Below are positions 23,500-35,100 of a stretch of DNA of 36,003 bases, in pieces. The notes under the pieces were generated by a model that made no database searches, was not told the origin of the DNA, and was given only the letters and a program-made list of their open reading frames with translations. Made by a program: the position numbers and the translations under genes. The stretch spans positions 1 to 36,003 of the forward strand of contig NEUS01000030.1 of assembly GCA_002288455.1 (NCBI GenBank), read 5' to 3'. Source of the DNA: Opitutia bacterium Tous-C1TDCM. GTDB lineage: Bacteria > Verrucomicrobiota > Verrucomicrobiia > Opitutales > Opitutaceae. Each line of letters starts with the position of its first letter. Within the stretch, counting starts at the first letter, position 1.

Positions 23500-25146
23500 A
23501 TGTTCTTCCCCGGCATTCTCCCCTGCGCCGCCGCCCGGACCCGCGCCGCCGCGCATCGTTTGCTCTTCCGCGGTCTGCGCATCAGCGCCGCTTACCTCGC
23601 CGCAATCGCCGCGCAGTCGTGCTTCGCCGCCCCGGCGGAACCCGCGCCCGCCGATCTCTTCGCCCAGGCCTCCCCCGCGCACCCGCGCGGCCGCCTCGAC
23701 GAATTGGTCTTCGCGCAACTCGCCGCCCGCGGCTTCGCACCGGCGCATGGCGCCACCGACGCCGTCATCGTCCGTCGCCTCTACCTCGACGTCATCGGCA
23801 CCTTGCCCACCGCCGCCGAGGTCCGGCAATTCCTGCAGGACCAATCCCCCGACAAACGCCGGCAGCTCGTCGACCGCCTGCTCGAGCGCCCCGAGTACGC
23901 CGAATACTGGGCGATGAAGTGGAGCGACGTGCTGCGCGTGAAGGCGGAGTTCCCCGTCAACCTCTGGCCCAACGCCGCGCAAGCCTACCACCGCTGGATC
24001 CTCGCCGCCGTGCGATCCAATCTGCCCCTCGACCGCTTCGCCCGCGAATTGCTCACCGCCAACGGCTCCAACTTCCGCTCCGGCCCCGTCAATTTCTACC
24101 GCGCCGTCTCGAGCCGCGAACCCGCCGGCCTCGCCCAGGCCGTCGCCCTCGTCTTCCTCGGCGAACGCACCGAGCGCTGGCCCGCGGACCGCGCCGCCGG
24201 TCTCGCCGCGTGCTTCAGCCAAGTCGCCTTCAAGGGCACCGGCGAATGGAAAGAGGAAATCGTCTTTTTCGATCCCGCCAAGGCCACCGCCGCCGCGCTG
24301 GCCGCCGCGCGCTTCCCCGACGGTTGCCCCGCGACCCTCGCGCCGGAACGCGACGCCCGGCTCGACTTCGCCGCCTGGCTCACCGCCTCCGACAATCCGT
24401 TCTTCGCGCGCAACCTCGCCAACCGCTACTGGGGCTGGCTGCTCGGCCGCGGCCTCGCCGATCCCGTCGACGACCTCGGCGCCCACAACCCGCCCGTGCA
24501 CCCGGAGGCCCTGGCGTATCTGGAATCTGAATTCATCCGCTCCGGCTTCGACGCCAAAGCCCTCCTCCGCGTGATCCTCAATTCGCAAACCTATCAACTC
24601 GCCGCCGTCCCCCGCACGCCCGGTCCCGACGCGGAACGCTGGTTCGCCAGCTACGCCCCGCGGCGCCTCGACGCCGAGGTCCTGATCGACGCCATCAACC
24701 GCATCACCGGCACGACCGAGAAATACAGTTCCGCGATTCCGGAGCCGTTCACCTTCGTGCCCGAAGACCAGCGCTCGATCGCCCTGCCCGACGGCAGCAT
24801 CACCAGCGCGTTTCTCGAAAAATTCGGCCGCCCCGGCCGCGACACCGGCCTCGAGGCGGAACGCAACAACCGCATCACCGCCGCCCAACGCCTGCACTTG
24901 CTCAACTCCACGCACATCCAGCGCAAACTCGATCAGGGCCCGGGCCTGCAGGCGATTTTGCGCAGCCGCAGCGGCCCCCGCGAAACCGTCGACCAACTCT
25001 ACCTCACGATCCTCTCGCGGCTGCCCGCCCCGGAGGAACGTCGCCTCGTCGCCGCGCACGCCGCGGCCTCTCCCGACGCCCGCACCGCCGCCCTCGATCT
25101 CGCCTGGGCGCTGCTCAACAGCGCCGAATTTCTCCACCGGCATTGA
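23500..25146 (+). CDS. Exported DUF1549 (PSCyt2) + DUF1553 (PSD1) protein
   Basis: 548 aa. Signal/anchor 20-43 (AAYLAAIAAQSCFA). PSCyt2 domain about 65-215: VIVRRLYLDVIGTLPTAAEV, YAEYWAMKWSDVLRVKAEFP, AAQAYHRWILAAVRSNLPLDRF. PSD1 domain about 285-545: DFAAWLTASDNPFFARNLAN, RYWGWLLGRGLADPVDD, HPEALAYLESEFIRSGFD, VILNSQTYQLA and the end ALLNSAEFLHRH. These domains are found almost only in Planctomycetes and Verrucomicrobia (known) and have no proven reaction. The companion PSCyt1 haem domain (CXXCH) is not present in this protein or its neighbours. It is 13 nt before the DUF1501 gene, so one operon. Confidence 0.9.
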   Translation: MFFPGILPCAAARTRAAAHRLLFRGLRISAAYLAAIAAQSCFAAPAEPAPADLFAQASPAHPRGRLDELVFAQLAARGFAPAHGATDAVIVRRLYLDVIGTLPTAAEVRQFLQDQSPDKRRQLVDRLLERPEYAEYWAMKWSDVLRVKAEFPVNLWPNAAQAYHRWILAAVRSNLPLDRFARELLTANGSNFRSGPVNFYRAVSSREPAGLAQAVALVFLGERTERWPADRAAGLAACFSQVAFKGTGEWKEEIVFFDPAKATAAALAAARFPDGCPATLAPERDARLDFAAWLTASDNPFFARNLANRYWGWLLGRGLADPVDDLGAHNPPVHPEALAYLESEFIRSGFDAKALLRVILNSQTYQLAAVPRTPGPDAERWFASYAPRRLDAEVLIDAINRITGTTEKYSSAIPEPFTFVPEDQRSIALPDGSITSAFLEKFGRPGRDTGLEAERNNRITAAQRLHLLNSTHIQRKLDQGPGLQAILRSRSGPRETVDQLYLTILSRLPAPEERRLVAAHAAASPDARTAALDLAWALLNSAEFLHRH

Positions 25147-25159
25147 ACCCCGCCCCGCC

Positions 25160-26563
25160 ATGAACTCCCTGCACCACTCCGTCGATCCCCGGCTCTGGAA
25201 CTTCGACCGCGAGCTTCGCCTGCTCGGTTTCGGCGCGCCGGCCCTGTCGCGCCGCGCCGCCCTCAAACTCGGCCTGCTCGGCGCCGCCGGCCTCGCCCTC
25301 GGCCCCCGCGCCGCCTCCGCTCCGGCCGCGCCGCCGCCCGCGCTCCCGGCCCCGCGCGCCAAATCCGTCATCCAAATCTGGCTCTGGGGCGGTCCTTGCC
25401 ATCTGGATACCTTCGATCCGAAACCCGACGCCGGCTACGATTACTACGGCGCCCTCAAGACGCCGTTGGCCACCAACGTCCCGGGCATCCAGATCGGCGA
25501 ACTGCTGCCGCTGCTCGCGCAGCAGGCCGACAAGTACGCCCTCCTCCGCGGCATGACCCACGGCAGCAACGGCCACGAAACCGCCGCCTACACCGTCCAG
25601 ACGGGCCGGCCCGCCGGCGGCCGCGATGTGTTTCCCGGCGCCGGCGCCGTGGTCTCTTTGTTCAAGGGCTACGACGCCGGCTACAAGGGCCTGCTCCCGC
25701 CCTACGTCGTCCTCACCGAACTGCAGGGCCGCTTCTCCGAATCGGGTTTTCTCGGCGGCCGCTACAAGCCCTTCGCCACCGGCGGCGATCCGGGCGCCAA
25801 CCGTTTCCTCGTCGAGGGCGTTGTTTCCCCCGGGCTCACGGACGAGCGCCAACGCTCGCGCCGCGAGTTTCTCCACCGGCTCAATCTGTTCGAACGCGCC
25901 TTGCCCGCGACCGATCCGCGCCTCGCCGCCCTCGGCGAATGCGAACGCGACGCCTACGAGATGATCCTCGGCGACGCCGGCAAGGTCTTCGACCTCGGCC
26001 AGGAAACCGACGCCGTCCGCGACCGCTACGGCCGCACCACCTTCGGCCAATCCTGCCTGATGGCCCGGCGTCTTGTGGAACGCGGCGTGCCGTATGTGAC
26101 CATCAACTACAAGGGCTGGGACACGCACAAGCAGCACTTCCCGATCATGCGGCGCAAACTGCCGGAGCTCGACCGCGGTCTCGCCACCTTGCTCGCCGAT
26201 CTCGCCGAGCGCGGGCTCCTCGACCAGACGATCGTCTGGGCCGGCGGCGAATTCGGCCGCACCCCCAAGGTCTCCTGGGAATCGCCCTGGAACGGCGGCC
26301 GCGGCCACTGGGGCAAGGCCTTCTCCACCCTCGTCGCCGGCGGCGGCTTCAAGGGCGGCCAGGTGATCGGCAAGACCGACGCGCGCGGCGAAGAGGTCGT
26401 CGAACAACCCGTGCACCCGAGCGAACTCATCGCCCGCGTGTACCAGCAGCTCGGCATTCCCGGCGACGCCCGCCTCCCGCATCCCGAGGGCCGCGATGTC
26501 CGCACCTTGCCCACGGCCGCCGAGGCCGTGCCGTCGCACCGCCATCTCGCCTCGCTGACCTGA
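25160..26563 (+). CDS. DUF1501 protein, Tat-exported (alkaline-phosphatase superfamily-like)
   Basis: 467 aa. Twin-arginine-type N-terminus: LSRRAALKLGLLGAAGLAL (SRRxxLK, 30-48), then DUF1501: QIWLWGGPCHLDTFDPKPDA, IGELLPLLAQQADKYALLRG, MTHGSNGHETAAYTVQTG, VPYVTINYKGWDTHKQHF, VWAGGEFGRTPKV and GRGHWGKAFSTLVAGGGFKG with HPSELIARVYQQLG at the end. The family is related to sulfatases/alkaline phosphatases by fold; its substrates are not established. It normally stands next to PSCyt2/PSD1 genes, as here (13 nt upstream), and 11 nt before a PPC-domain protein. Confidence 0.93.
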   Translation: MNSLHHSVDPRLWNFDRELRLLGFGAPALSRRAALKLGLLGAAGLALGPRAASAPAAPPPALPAPRAKSVIQIWLWGGPCHLDTFDPKPDAGYDYYGALKTPLATNVPGIQIGELLPLLAQQADKYALLRGMTHGSNGHETAAYTVQTGRPAGGRDVFPGAGAVVSLFKGYDAGYKGLLPPYVVLTELQGRFSESGFLGGRYKPFATGGDPGANRFLVEGVVSPGLTDERQRSRREFLHRLNLFERALPATDPRLAALGECERDAYEMILGDAGKVFDLGQETDAVRDRYGRTTFGQSCLMARRLVERGVPYVTINYKGWDTHKQHFPIMRRKLPELDRGLATLLADLAERGLLDQTIVWAGGEFGRTPKVSWESPWNGGRGHWGKAFSTLVAGGGFKGGQVIGKTDARGEEVVEQPVHPSELIARVYQQLGIPGDARLPHPEGRDVRTLPTAAEAVPSHRHLASLT

Positions 26564-26574
26564 ACCCTTCGGCC

Positions 26575-28887
26575 ATGAAACGCCTCACCTGGTTCTTCCT
26601 CGCCCTCGGCGCCGGTTTGGCCGGCGCCTACCTCCTGCCGAACTCCGCCCGGGCCCAGCCGGCCGGCAACCGCAACGTCCCCCATCTCGCCTTCGCCTAC
26701 CCGGCCGGCGGGCAAATCGGCACGACGTTCACCGTCCGGATCGGCGGCCAATATCTCAACGGCACGACCGCCGCCCACTTCTCCGTCGCCGGCATCTCCG
26801 CGCGCGTGCTCGGTCACGAGCGCCCGCTCACCCAGAAGGAAATCAACGATCTCCGCGACCGGCAGCAGGTCCTCCAGGACAAACGCAACGCCGCCCGCAA
26901 AGATCCGAAACTGCCCGCCCTCACCGCCGCCGAAGACGAAGAAGTCGCCGCCATCCGTCGCGAGCTCGCCGGCCGTGGCAACCGCCAGCTCAGTCCCGTG
27001 CTCGCCGAAACCGTGACCTTGGAAATCTCGGTGCCCGCCGATCTCGCTCCCGGCGATTGCGAACTCCGCCTGCGCACCGCCACCGGCATTTCCAATCCCG
27101 TCGTCTTCGTTCTGGGGCAATTGCCCGAATTCACCGAGCCCGCGCGCATCGCCACTTCGCCCGCGGCCTCCGTGCGCCCGAGCAAGGAACTCGATCCGCA
27201 AACCAAGCGCCCGAAAACGGAACGCCGCGTCGTCCTCCCCGCCGTCGTCAACGGCCAGATCATGCCCGGCGAAGTCGACCGCTTCCACTTCACCGCGACC
27301 AAGGGCCAGAAACTCGTCCTCGCCGCCCGCGCCCGCGCGCTCATGCCGTACCTCGCCGACGCCGTCCCCGGTTGGTTCCAGGCCACGCTCGCGCTCTACG
27401 ATGCCCAGGGCCGTGAACTCGCCTACAACGACGATTTCCGCTTCAGCCCCGATCCCGTCCTCTGTTTCGAGATCCCGGCCGACGGCACCTACGTCGCCGA
27501 AATCAAAGATGCCATCTACCGCGGCCGCGAGGATTTCGTCTACCGGATCGCCGTCGGCGAATTCCCCTACGCCACCGGCGTCTACCCCCTCGGCGCCGCC
27601 GTCGGCAGCCCCGCGCGCTTCGAACTGCACGGCTGGAACATGCCCGCCGAAACGCTCGATCTGCCGACCGCCGGCCGCAGCCCCGGCGTCCTCACGGTTT
27701 CCGCCCGGCAAAAGGGCACGCTGTCCAATCCCGTCCGCATCGCGCTCGACGCCGGCACCGACGACGCCGAGGAGGAAACCGCTTCCGCCACCGCCGCCGG
27801 CCAGCGCGTCGCCTTGCCCGTCACCGTCAACGGCCGCATCGCCTGTCCTGGAAATCGTGATACCTACCGCTTCAGCGGCCAAGCCGGCCAAATCTTCGTC
27901 GCACGGATCACCGCCCGCCGCCTCGGTTCCCCGCTCGACTCGATCCTCACGCTGCAGGACGCCGCCGGCCGCAGCCTCGCCAGCAACGACGACACCGCAG
28001 ACCGCGGCGCGGGGTTGTTGCCGCATCACGCGGATTCGTTGCTCACGTTCACGTTGCCGGCCGACGGCGACTACACCGTGACGGTTGCCGACACCCAGCA
28101 CCAAGGCAGTCCCGACCACGCCTACCGCCTGTATTTGGGCCCGCCGCAACCCGGCTTCGAACTGCGCGTCGTTCCCTCCGGCCTCAATGTCCGCGCCGGC
28201 GCCAGCGTGCCAGTGACCGTGTACGCCCTGCGCCACGACGGCTTCACCGGCGAGATCATGTTGGCGTTGGCGGATTCGCCTTGGGGCTTCGCTCTCGGCG
28301 GAGCCAAAATTCCCGCCGGCCAAGACAAGGTGCAGGCCACACTCACCGCACCCTACGGGGCCCGCGACGAACTCGTCCCGCTACGGCTGGTCGGTCGCGC
28401 CGATATCGGCGGTCGCGTCATCGAGCGCACCGGCCTGCCGGCGGAAGACATGATGCAGGCCTTCTTCTACCACCATCTCGTGCCGGCCCAGGAAGGCGTC
28501 GTCCAGGTTTCCGGCCGCGGCGCTCCGTTCCGCGTCGCCGCCAAGGGGGCGCTGAAAATCATCCCGGGCGGACCGCCCGCCAAGTTGCAGATCATCGCCC
28601 CGACCGTCCGCACCACCGGCAAAATCACCTTTGAACTGCAGGATCCTCCTCCCGGCATTTCCCTCGGCCACATGGTCTCAGGCCGCGGCGACACCGTCAG
28701 CATCGAGGTCCTCGGCGATCCCGCTGCCCTCAAGCCCGGCACGCAGGGCAATCTCGTCTTGCAGGCGTTCGGCGAACGCCCGGCCGGCAAAGCCGCACCG
28801 AAAAACGCCCGCCCCACCCGCGTGCCCCTTGGCACCGTTCCGGCCGTCGCCTACGAAGTCCGGGACCACCCGGGCCCCGTGTTCTGA
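26575..28887 (+). CDS. Exported protein with two pre-peptidase C-terminal (PPC) domains
   Basis: 770 aa. Signal peptide 1-27 (LTWFFLALGAGLAGAYLL..ARA). An Ig-like N-terminal part carries FAYPAGGQIGTTFTVRIGG. A charged helical insert (LTQKEINDLRDRQQVLQDKR, about 85-130) may be a coiled coil. PPC domain 1 is about 217-330 (VNGQIMPGEVDRFHFTATKG, FEIPADGTYVAEIKDA) and PPC domain 2 about 410-524 (VNGRIACPGNRDTYRFSG, FTLPADGDYTVTVADTQHQG). Further beta domains follow to the end. No enzyme motif. PPC domains bind surfaces or polysaccharide in secreted proteases; in Planctomycetes this architecture accompanies DUF1501/PSCyt2 genes. Last gene of the three-gene operon (11 nt after DUF1501). Confidence 0.88.
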   Translation: MKRLTWFFLALGAGLAGAYLLPNSARAQPAGNRNVPHLAFAYPAGGQIGTTFTVRIGGQYLNGTTAAHFSVAGISARVLGHERPLTQKEINDLRDRQQVLQDKRNAARKDPKLPALTAAEDEEVAAIRRELAGRGNRQLSPVLAETVTLEISVPADLAPGDCELRLRTATGISNPVVFVLGQLPEFTEPARIATSPAASVRPSKELDPQTKRPKTERRVVLPAVVNGQIMPGEVDRFHFTATKGQKLVLAARARALMPYLADAVPGWFQATLALYDAQGRELAYNDDFRFSPDPVLCFEIPADGTYVAEIKDAIYRGREDFVYRIAVGEFPYATGVYPLGAAVGSPARFELHGWNMPAETLDLPTAGRSPGVLTVSARQKGTLSNPVRIALDAGTDDAEEETASATAAGQRVALPVTVNGRIACPGNRDTYRFSGQAGQIFVARITARRLGSPLDSILTLQDAAGRSLASNDDTADRGAGLLPHHADSLLTFTLPADGDYTVTVADTQHQGSPDHAYRLYLGPPQPGFELRVVPSGLNVRAGASVPVTVYALRHDGFTGEIMLALADSPWGFALGGAKIPAGQDKVQATLTAPYGARDELVPLRLVGRADIGGRVIERTGLPAEDMMQAFFYHHLVPAQEGVVQVSGRGAPFRVAAKGALKIIPGGPPAKLQIIAPTVRTTGKITFELQDPPPGISLGHMVSGRGDTVSIEVLGDPAALKPGTQGNLVLQAFGERPAGKAAPKNARPTRVPLGTVPAVAYEVRDHPGPVF

Positions 28888-28930
28888 TCTGCCGACGGGG
28901 CGGAAGCCGCGTTCCTCAGCCAAGAAATTC

Positions 28931-29056
28931 CGGCAGTTGCGTGAGCTTGGTCGGGAGTTGGGAGCAGAAGCGTTCGGTTTCTCCCGTAGCGAGCAGCGGC
29001 TTCATTTTCCGTGGTTTGATGGATCGATCTCTCAACCCTCAACTTTCAACTCTCAA
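28931..29056 (+). repeat. About 125-bp dispersed repeat, copy 2
   Basis: Related over its length to 18043-18163 in the same orientation: GCAGTTG near the left end, GGGAGTTGGGAGCAGAAG, CGGTTTCTCCCGTAGCG and GGATCGATCTCTCAAC at 29021-29036, followed by an extra CAACTTTCAACTCTCAAC. The 28888-29072 gap holds nothing else visible. Confidence 0.7.
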
Positions 29057-29072
29057 CTACCTGATCCCGGCA

Positions 29073-32000
29073 TTACACCGCCGGCGCGCGCTCCCCGACC
29101 GCGGCCGGTTTCTCGCGTTTGAAACGCAGCCGCACCCGATCAAGCCAGAGATAGACCACCGGCACCGTGTAGAGCGTGAGCAATTGGCTGACCGCCAGGC
29201 CGCCGACGATCGCAAGCCCGAGCGGCCGCCGCATCTCGACGCCCTCCCCGCTCGCCAGCACCAACGGCAACGCCCCGAGGAGCGCCGCCATGTTGGTCAT
29301 CAAAATCGGCCGCAACCGCAATTGCGCCGCCTCGAAGATCGCGGCGCGCGGCGACAGGTCGTTCTTCCGTTCCGTCGCGATCGCGAAATCGATCATCAGA
29401 ATCGCGTTCTTCATCACGATGCCGATCAGCAAAAAGACGCCGAGCAACGCGATCAGGCTGAATTCCGTATCCGTCAACCGCAGCGCCAAGAGCGCCCCGA
29501 GTCCGGCCGACGGCAGCGTCGAGAGAATCGTCAGCGGATGGATCAGGCTCTCGTACAGCACGCCGAGCACAAGATAGACCGCGACGAGCACCCCGAGCAG
29601 CAGCAGCGGCTGCGACTGCAGCGTTTTCTGGAAATTCTGCGCCGAGCCCGAAAGGCGATACTGCACTTCCGTCGGCAGCATGATTTTCGCCATCGCCGCA
29701 TCGATCCCGAGCAGAGCCTCCTCAATCGGCACGCCTTCGGCCAAGGCGAAGCCGATGTTCTCGGCGGCAAACTGGCTGCGGTGCCGCACGCGGTCGTCGA
29801 TCAGCGAATAGTCGTAGCGCGTGAACGCCGAAAGCGGCACGCGCTCGCCGGCGGCGCCGATCACTTCGACTTTCTCGAGCACGCTCGGGTCCGTCGTGTA
29901 CTGCGGCTCCAGCTCCATCACGACGCGGTACTGGTTCAGCCGGTCGTAAAGCGTGGCGATTTGCCGCTGGCTGAAGGAATTGTTCAGTACCTGCGTCACC
30001 ATCTGCGTATCCACGCCGAGCCGGCGTGCCGCCTCGCGGTCGATGTTGAGCCGCACCTGCTGCGTGCCGCCTTCGGAGGGCGCGTTGATGTCGGTCAATT
30101 CCGGCATCTCCTGCAACGCCGCCGCCACCTTGGGCGCCCACGTGCGCAGCACGCCGAGATCCCCCGCCATCAGCGTCAGGTCGAACGACGTCGCATCCGA
30201 CATGCGCGGCGGATCGATGTCCTGCGCGCCGAACAGATAGACCTGGGCGCCGGCGACGGCGGGCGCGGTCTGGCGCAGCCGGTTGACGACGTCGTTGGCG
30301 GAAACCTTGCGTTCGGCCAACGGCTTCAGGCGGATCGTGAGCCGCGCGTTGCTCAGGCCCGTCGCGCCGCCGGAAGTGCCGATCACATCCGCCACCGCGG
30401 GATCGGAGAGGATGTGCCGGCGGAACGCCTCCACTTTCGGCAGCATGACCTGGTACGAGAACGCATCGTCGCCGCGGACGAAACCGTGCAGCGTGCCGGT
30501 GTCCTGCAGCGGCAAAAAGCCCTTCGGGATCGTGACGTACAGCGTCACGTTGAGCGCCACCGTGCCGAGAAACACGATCAGCATCAGCGTCGCGTGCTCC
30601 AGTACCCAACCGAGCGAACGCGCATAGCCGCGCTTCAGCCGGCCGAAAGCCGCGTCCGTTTTCCCCCGGAACCAACCCGGTTCCTCCGTTTCCCGCGCCG
30701 CCAACCACCGCGCGCACAGGCTCGGCGTCAGCGTCAGTGACACCACCAGCGAAACCAGCATCGCCGCCGCCAGCGTGATCGAGAATTCGCGGAACAGTTT
30801 CTCGACCAACCCGCCCATGAAGAGAATCGAGACGAACACCGCCACGAGCGAAAGGTTCATCGCCAGCAACGTGAAGCCGACTTCGCCCGAGCCCTTCATC
30901 GCCGCGCGGAACGGCGACAGCCCGCGCTCGATGTGGCGCGTGATGTTTTCGAGCACGACGATCGCGTCGTCCACCACGAGCCCCGCCGCCACGATCAGCG
31001 CCATCAGCGACAGATTGTTCAGCGAGAATCCGTAAAGGTACATGATCCCGAAGGTGCCGATGATCGCGACCGGGATCGCGAGGCACGGAATCAAGGCCGC
31101 GCGCGCGCTGCCGAGGAAGAGGAACACAACCAGCATCACGAGCCCCGAGGCGATCGCCAGCGTGCGCTGGGATTCGTGCAGCGTCGCGCGGATGCCCGGC
31201 GAGCGGTCCATCACGACGTCGAACTGCGCGTCCACCGGCACCAGCGCGCGCAGCGCCGGAAGCTGCGCCTGGATCGCGTCGATCGTCGCGATGATATTGG
31301 CGCCGGGCTGGCGGCTGATCAGCAGCGCGACCGCCGGACGGTGGTTGTGGAAGCCGGAACTGTAGCGGTCCTCGACCGACTCCATGACTTTGGCGACATC
31401 CCCCAACCGCACCGGCGAGCCGTCCCGATACCGGACCACCAATTCGAGATAGTCTTCGGCTTTGCGCAATTGCCCGCTGAGCTGGACTTCCCACTGGCGG
31501 TCGCCGCGTTCCACCGTGCCGCGCGGCCGCAACGAATTGGTCGCGCCGATGGCGCGGCGGACTTCGTCCAGCGCGATGCCATAGTGCGCCAGCGCGTGCG
31601 GATTCAGCTGCACGCGGATCGCCGGCAGCGAACTCCCGCCGACCGACACCTCGCCCACGCCGTCGATCTGCGCGATTTTCTGCGCCAGCACCGTCGCCGC
31701 CAAATCGTACAGTTTGCCCGGCGCCAGATTCGGCGAACTCAACGCCAGCGCCATGATCGGCGCCTGCGACGGATTCGATTTCCGGAACGTCGGGTTCCCC
31801 GGCATGCCCGCCGGCAATTGGCCGCGCGCCGCGTTGATCGCCGCCTGCACATCGCGGGCCGCGCCGTTGATGTCGCGGCCGAGATCGAACTCCAGCGTGA
31901 TGCTCGTCGAGCCCTGGCGGCTGTCCGAATAAATGCCGGCCACTCCGGCGATGCTGCCCAGCGCCCGTTCCAACGGCGCCGCCACGGCCGCGGCCATCGT

Positions 32001-32171
32001 TTCCGGACTCGCGCCCGGCAGCGAGGCGCTGACGCGGATCGTCGGAAAATCCACCTGCGGCAACGGCGACACGGGCAGCAGCCCGTAGGCGAGCGCCCCC
32101 ACCAGCACGAGCGCCACCGCGATCAACGCGCTGGCCACCGGCCGCCGCACAAAGGGACGCGACAGGTTCAT
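29073..32171 (-). CDS. mdtC: RND multidrug efflux permease, MdtC type
   Basis: 1032 aa, full RND length with 12 predicted membrane segments and two large periplasmic loops. The N-terminus [60 protein letters not shown] and [20 protein letters not shown] follow E. coli MdtC more than MdtB. Proton-relay residues are Asp401-Asp402 in [13 protein letters not shown] and the Lys in [14 protein letters not shown]. It forms a heterotrimer with MdtB and pumps bile salts, novobiocin and similar compounds in E. coli (known). Its ATG overlaps the mdtB stop (ATGA). Last gene of the minus-strand operon, stop TAA. Confidence 0.94.
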   Translation of the reverse strand: MNLSRPFVRRPVASALIAVALVLVGALAYGLLPVSPLPQVDFPTIRVSASLPGASPETMAAAVAAPLERALGSIAGVAGIYSDSRQGSTSITLEFDLGRDINGAARDVQAAINAARGQLPAGMPGNPTFRKSNPSQAPIMALALSSPNLAPGKLYDLAATVLAQKIAQIDGVGEVSVGGSSLPAIRVQLNPHALAHYGIALDEVRRAIGATNSLRPRGTVERGDRQWEVQLSGQLRKAEDYLELVVRYRDGSPVRLGDVAKVMESVEDRYSSGFHNHRPAVALLISRQPGANIIATIDAIQAQLPALRALVPVDAQFDVVMDRSPGIRATLHESQRTLAIASGLVMLVVFLFLGSARAALIPCLAIPVAIIGTFGIMYLYGFSLNNLSLMALIVAAGLVVDDAIVVLENITRHIERGLSPFRAAMKGSGEVGFTLLAMNLSLVAVFVSILFMGGLVEKLFREFSITLAAAMLVSLVVSLTLTPSLCARWLAARETEEPGWFRGKTDAAFGRLKRGYARSLGWVLEHATLMLIVFLGTVALNVTLYVTIPKGFLPLQDTGTLHGFVRGDDAFSYQVMLPKVEAFRRHILSDPAVADVIGTSGGATGLSNARLTIRLKPLAERKVSANDVVNRLRQTAPAVAGAQVYLFGAQDIDPPRMSDATSFDLTLMAGDLGVLRTWAPKVAAALQEMPELTDINAPSEGGTQQVRLNIDREAARRLGVDTQMVTQVLNNSFSQRQIATLYDRLNQYRVVMELEPQYTTDPSVLEKVEVIGAAGERVPLSAFTRYDYSLIDDRVRHRSQFAAENIGFALAEGVPIEEALLGIDAAMAKIMLPTEVQYRLSGSAQNFQKTLQSQPLLLLGVLVAVYLVLGVLYESLIHPLTILSTLPSAGLGALLALRLTDTEFSLIALLGVFLLIGIVMKNAILMIDFAIATERKNDLSPRAAIFEAAQLRLRPILMTNMAALLGALPLVLASGEGVEMRRPLGLAIVGGLAVSQLLTLYTVPVVYLWLDRVRLRFKREKPAAVGERAPAV

Positions 32172-35100
32172 CCGCGGGCCGCCTCCAGCTTGCCGGCCAC
32201 GCGCACCGGGGTCTTGCGTTTCGCTTCCATGCGCTGCCGCAGCCGGTCGAAGTAGAGGTAAACCACCGGCGTCGTGAACAGCGTCAGCACCTGGCTCACG
32301 AGCAATCCGCCCACCATCACGAGCCCGAGCGGCTGCCGCAATTCGGCGCCCGATCCGGTGGAAAACATCAGCGGCAACGCGCCGAACAGCGCCGCCAGCG
32401 TCGTCATCAAGATCGGCCGGAACCGCAGCAACGCCGCCTGCTTGATCGCCTCCGTCGGCGACAGCTTGTCGCGCCGCGTGGCTTCGAGCGCGAAGTCCAC
32501 CATCATGATGCCGTTCTTCTTCACGAGTCCGATCAGCAAAATGATGCCGATGACCGCGATCATGTCCAAGGGTCGGCCCGTGATCCAGAGCGCCGCCAGC
32601 GCGCCCACCGCCGCCGACGGCAGCGTCGACAGAATCGTGATCGGGTGGATCGTGCTCTCGTAGAGCACGCCGAGCACGATGTACATCGTCACCACGGCCG
32701 CGAGCACGAGCCACAGCGTGCTCGACAGCGAGGAACGGAAAGCCCGCGCCGCGCCCTCGAACCGGATCTCGATCGCGGCCGGCATCTCCATTTCCTGCAC
32801 CGTCCGCTCGATGGTCGCGACCGCGGCGCCGAGCGAAGCCCGCTCGCCCAGATTGAAGGAAACCGTCACCGACGGAAACTGGCCCACGTGGTTGATCAGG
32901 AGCGAAGTCGGCCGCTCCGAAACTTGCGCCACACTCGAGAGCGGCACCGGCCGCCCGCTCCGCGTGCGCACAAACAACGTCGTCAGCGCCTCCGGTCCCT
33001 GCGCCAGCCGCGGATCCACTTCCATCACCACCCGGTACTGGCTCGATTGCGTGAAGAGCGTCGCGACCTGGCGTTGGCCGAACGCACTGTACAGCGCGTC
33101 GTCGATCTCCGCCACCGTCACGCCCAGCCGGCTGGCCGCGTTGCGGTCGATTTCAAGGTAGGCCTGCAGCCCGCGGTTCTGCAGGTCGCTCGCGACGTCG
33201 GCGAGTTCCGGCTGTTCCTGCAACCGCCCGATCAGCTGCGGCACCCAATTGTGCAGCAGTTCCTCGTCCGGCGAGGTCAGCGTGAACTGGAACTGCGTGC
33301 GGCTCACGCGATCCTCGATCGTCAATTCCTGGATCGGCTGCAGGTAGAGCGCGATCCCGGGCACCTCGCGCGCCGCCTCGCGCAGCCGGTCGATCACCTG
33401 CGCCGCCGAGTCCCGGCGTTCGCCGTGCGGCTTCAGGTTGATCAGCATGCGGCCGCTGTTGAGGGTCGAGTTCGTGCCGTCCACGCCGATGAACGACGAA
33501 AGGCTGCGCACCGCCGGATCGGCCAGGATCCTGGCCGCGAGCGCCTGTTGCCGTTCCGCCATCGCGGTGAACGAGATCGACTGCGGCGCCTCCGTCACGG
33601 CCTGCAGCGCCGCGTTGTCCTGCGACGGGAAAAACCCCTTCGGCACGATCAGGTACAGCCCGGCCGTCACCACCACCGTCCCGACCGTGACGGCGAGCGT
33701 CAGGCCTTGGTGCCGCAGCACCCAGTCGAGCCAAACCCCGTAGCGCGCGATCACCGCATCGAGGAAGCCGGGCTTCGCATGCACGCCCGGTTCCGGCTCC
33801 GGCAACATGCGCGCGCACATCATCGGTGTGAGCGTCAACGAAACCACCAGCGAAATCAGAATCGAGACCGCCAGCGTGATCGCGAATTCGTGGAACAGCC
33901 GGCCCACGACGTCGCCCATGAACAGCAGCGGGATCAGCACCGCGATCAGCGAGACCGTCAACGACACCAGCGTGAACCCGATCTGCGCCGCGCCCTTGAG
34001 CGCCGCCTCCATCGGCAGGTCGCCTTCCTCGCGGTAACGCGCGATGTTCTCGAGCATGACGATCGCATCGTCGACGACGAAGCCCGTCGCGACCGTCAGC
34101 GCCATCAGCGTGAGAATATTGAGCGAATACCCGGCGAGGTACATCACGCCGAAGGTCCCGATCAGCGACAAGGGCACCGCGATGCTGGGGATGATGGTCG
34201 CCGCCACGTTGCGCAAAAACAGAAACGTCACGAGCACCACCAGCAGCACCGCGAAGACGAGCTCGTGCTCCACCGAGCGCACCGAGGCGCGGATGCTTTG
34301 GGTCCGGTCCGACAGCACGACGAGGTCCGCCGCCGCCGGCAGGCTCGCGCCGAGCTGCGGCAACAGGGCCTGCACGCGGTCGACGACCTCGATGACGTTG
34401 GCGCCGGGCTGGCGCTGCACGTTCACCAGCACCGCCGGCAGGTTGTCCGCCCATGCCGCCATGCGGCGGTCCTCCGCGGCATTTTCGATCCGGGCGACAT
34501 CGCCCAACCGCAACGGCGCGCCGTCGCGCCACGCAATGATGAGATTCCGGAATTCCTCGACCGACCGCAGCTGGTCGTTCGCATCCATCAAGATCGTCCG
34601 CACCGGGCCGTCGAAACTGCCCTTCGGCTGGTTCACGCTCGCCGCGGAAATCGCCGCGCGCACCTCGGCGAAATTGAGCCCGCGCGACGCCAATTCCCCC
34701 GGATTGATCTGCACCCGGATCGCCGGCCGCTGCCCGCCCGCGAGGCTGACCATGCCCACGCCCGGGATCTGCGCCAGCTTCTGCGCGATGCGCGTATCCA
34801 CCAGATCGTGCACCGCGGGCAACGGCATCGTCGCCGACGTCACCGCCAGCGTCAGGATCGGCGTATCCGCCGGATTCACTTTCCGGTAAACGGGCGGCGC
34901 CGGCAGGTCGTTCGGCAACAGGTTGTCCGCGGCATTGATCGCCGCCTGCACTTCCTGCTCCGCCACCGCGAGGGAAACCTCGAGCGAAAATTGCAACGTG
35001 ATCACCGACGCGCCCGCCGAGCTCGTCGACGACATCTGGTTTACGCCGGGAATCTGGCCGAAGCGGCGCTCGAGCGGCGCGGTGACCGAACTCGCCATCA

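Noticed and set aside
23365-25371. Minus-strand open frame opposite the DUF1549/DUF1553 gene
   Set aside because: Low-complexity Gly/Ala/Glu/Val composition, no family signature, and fully opposed to a recognisable exported protein.
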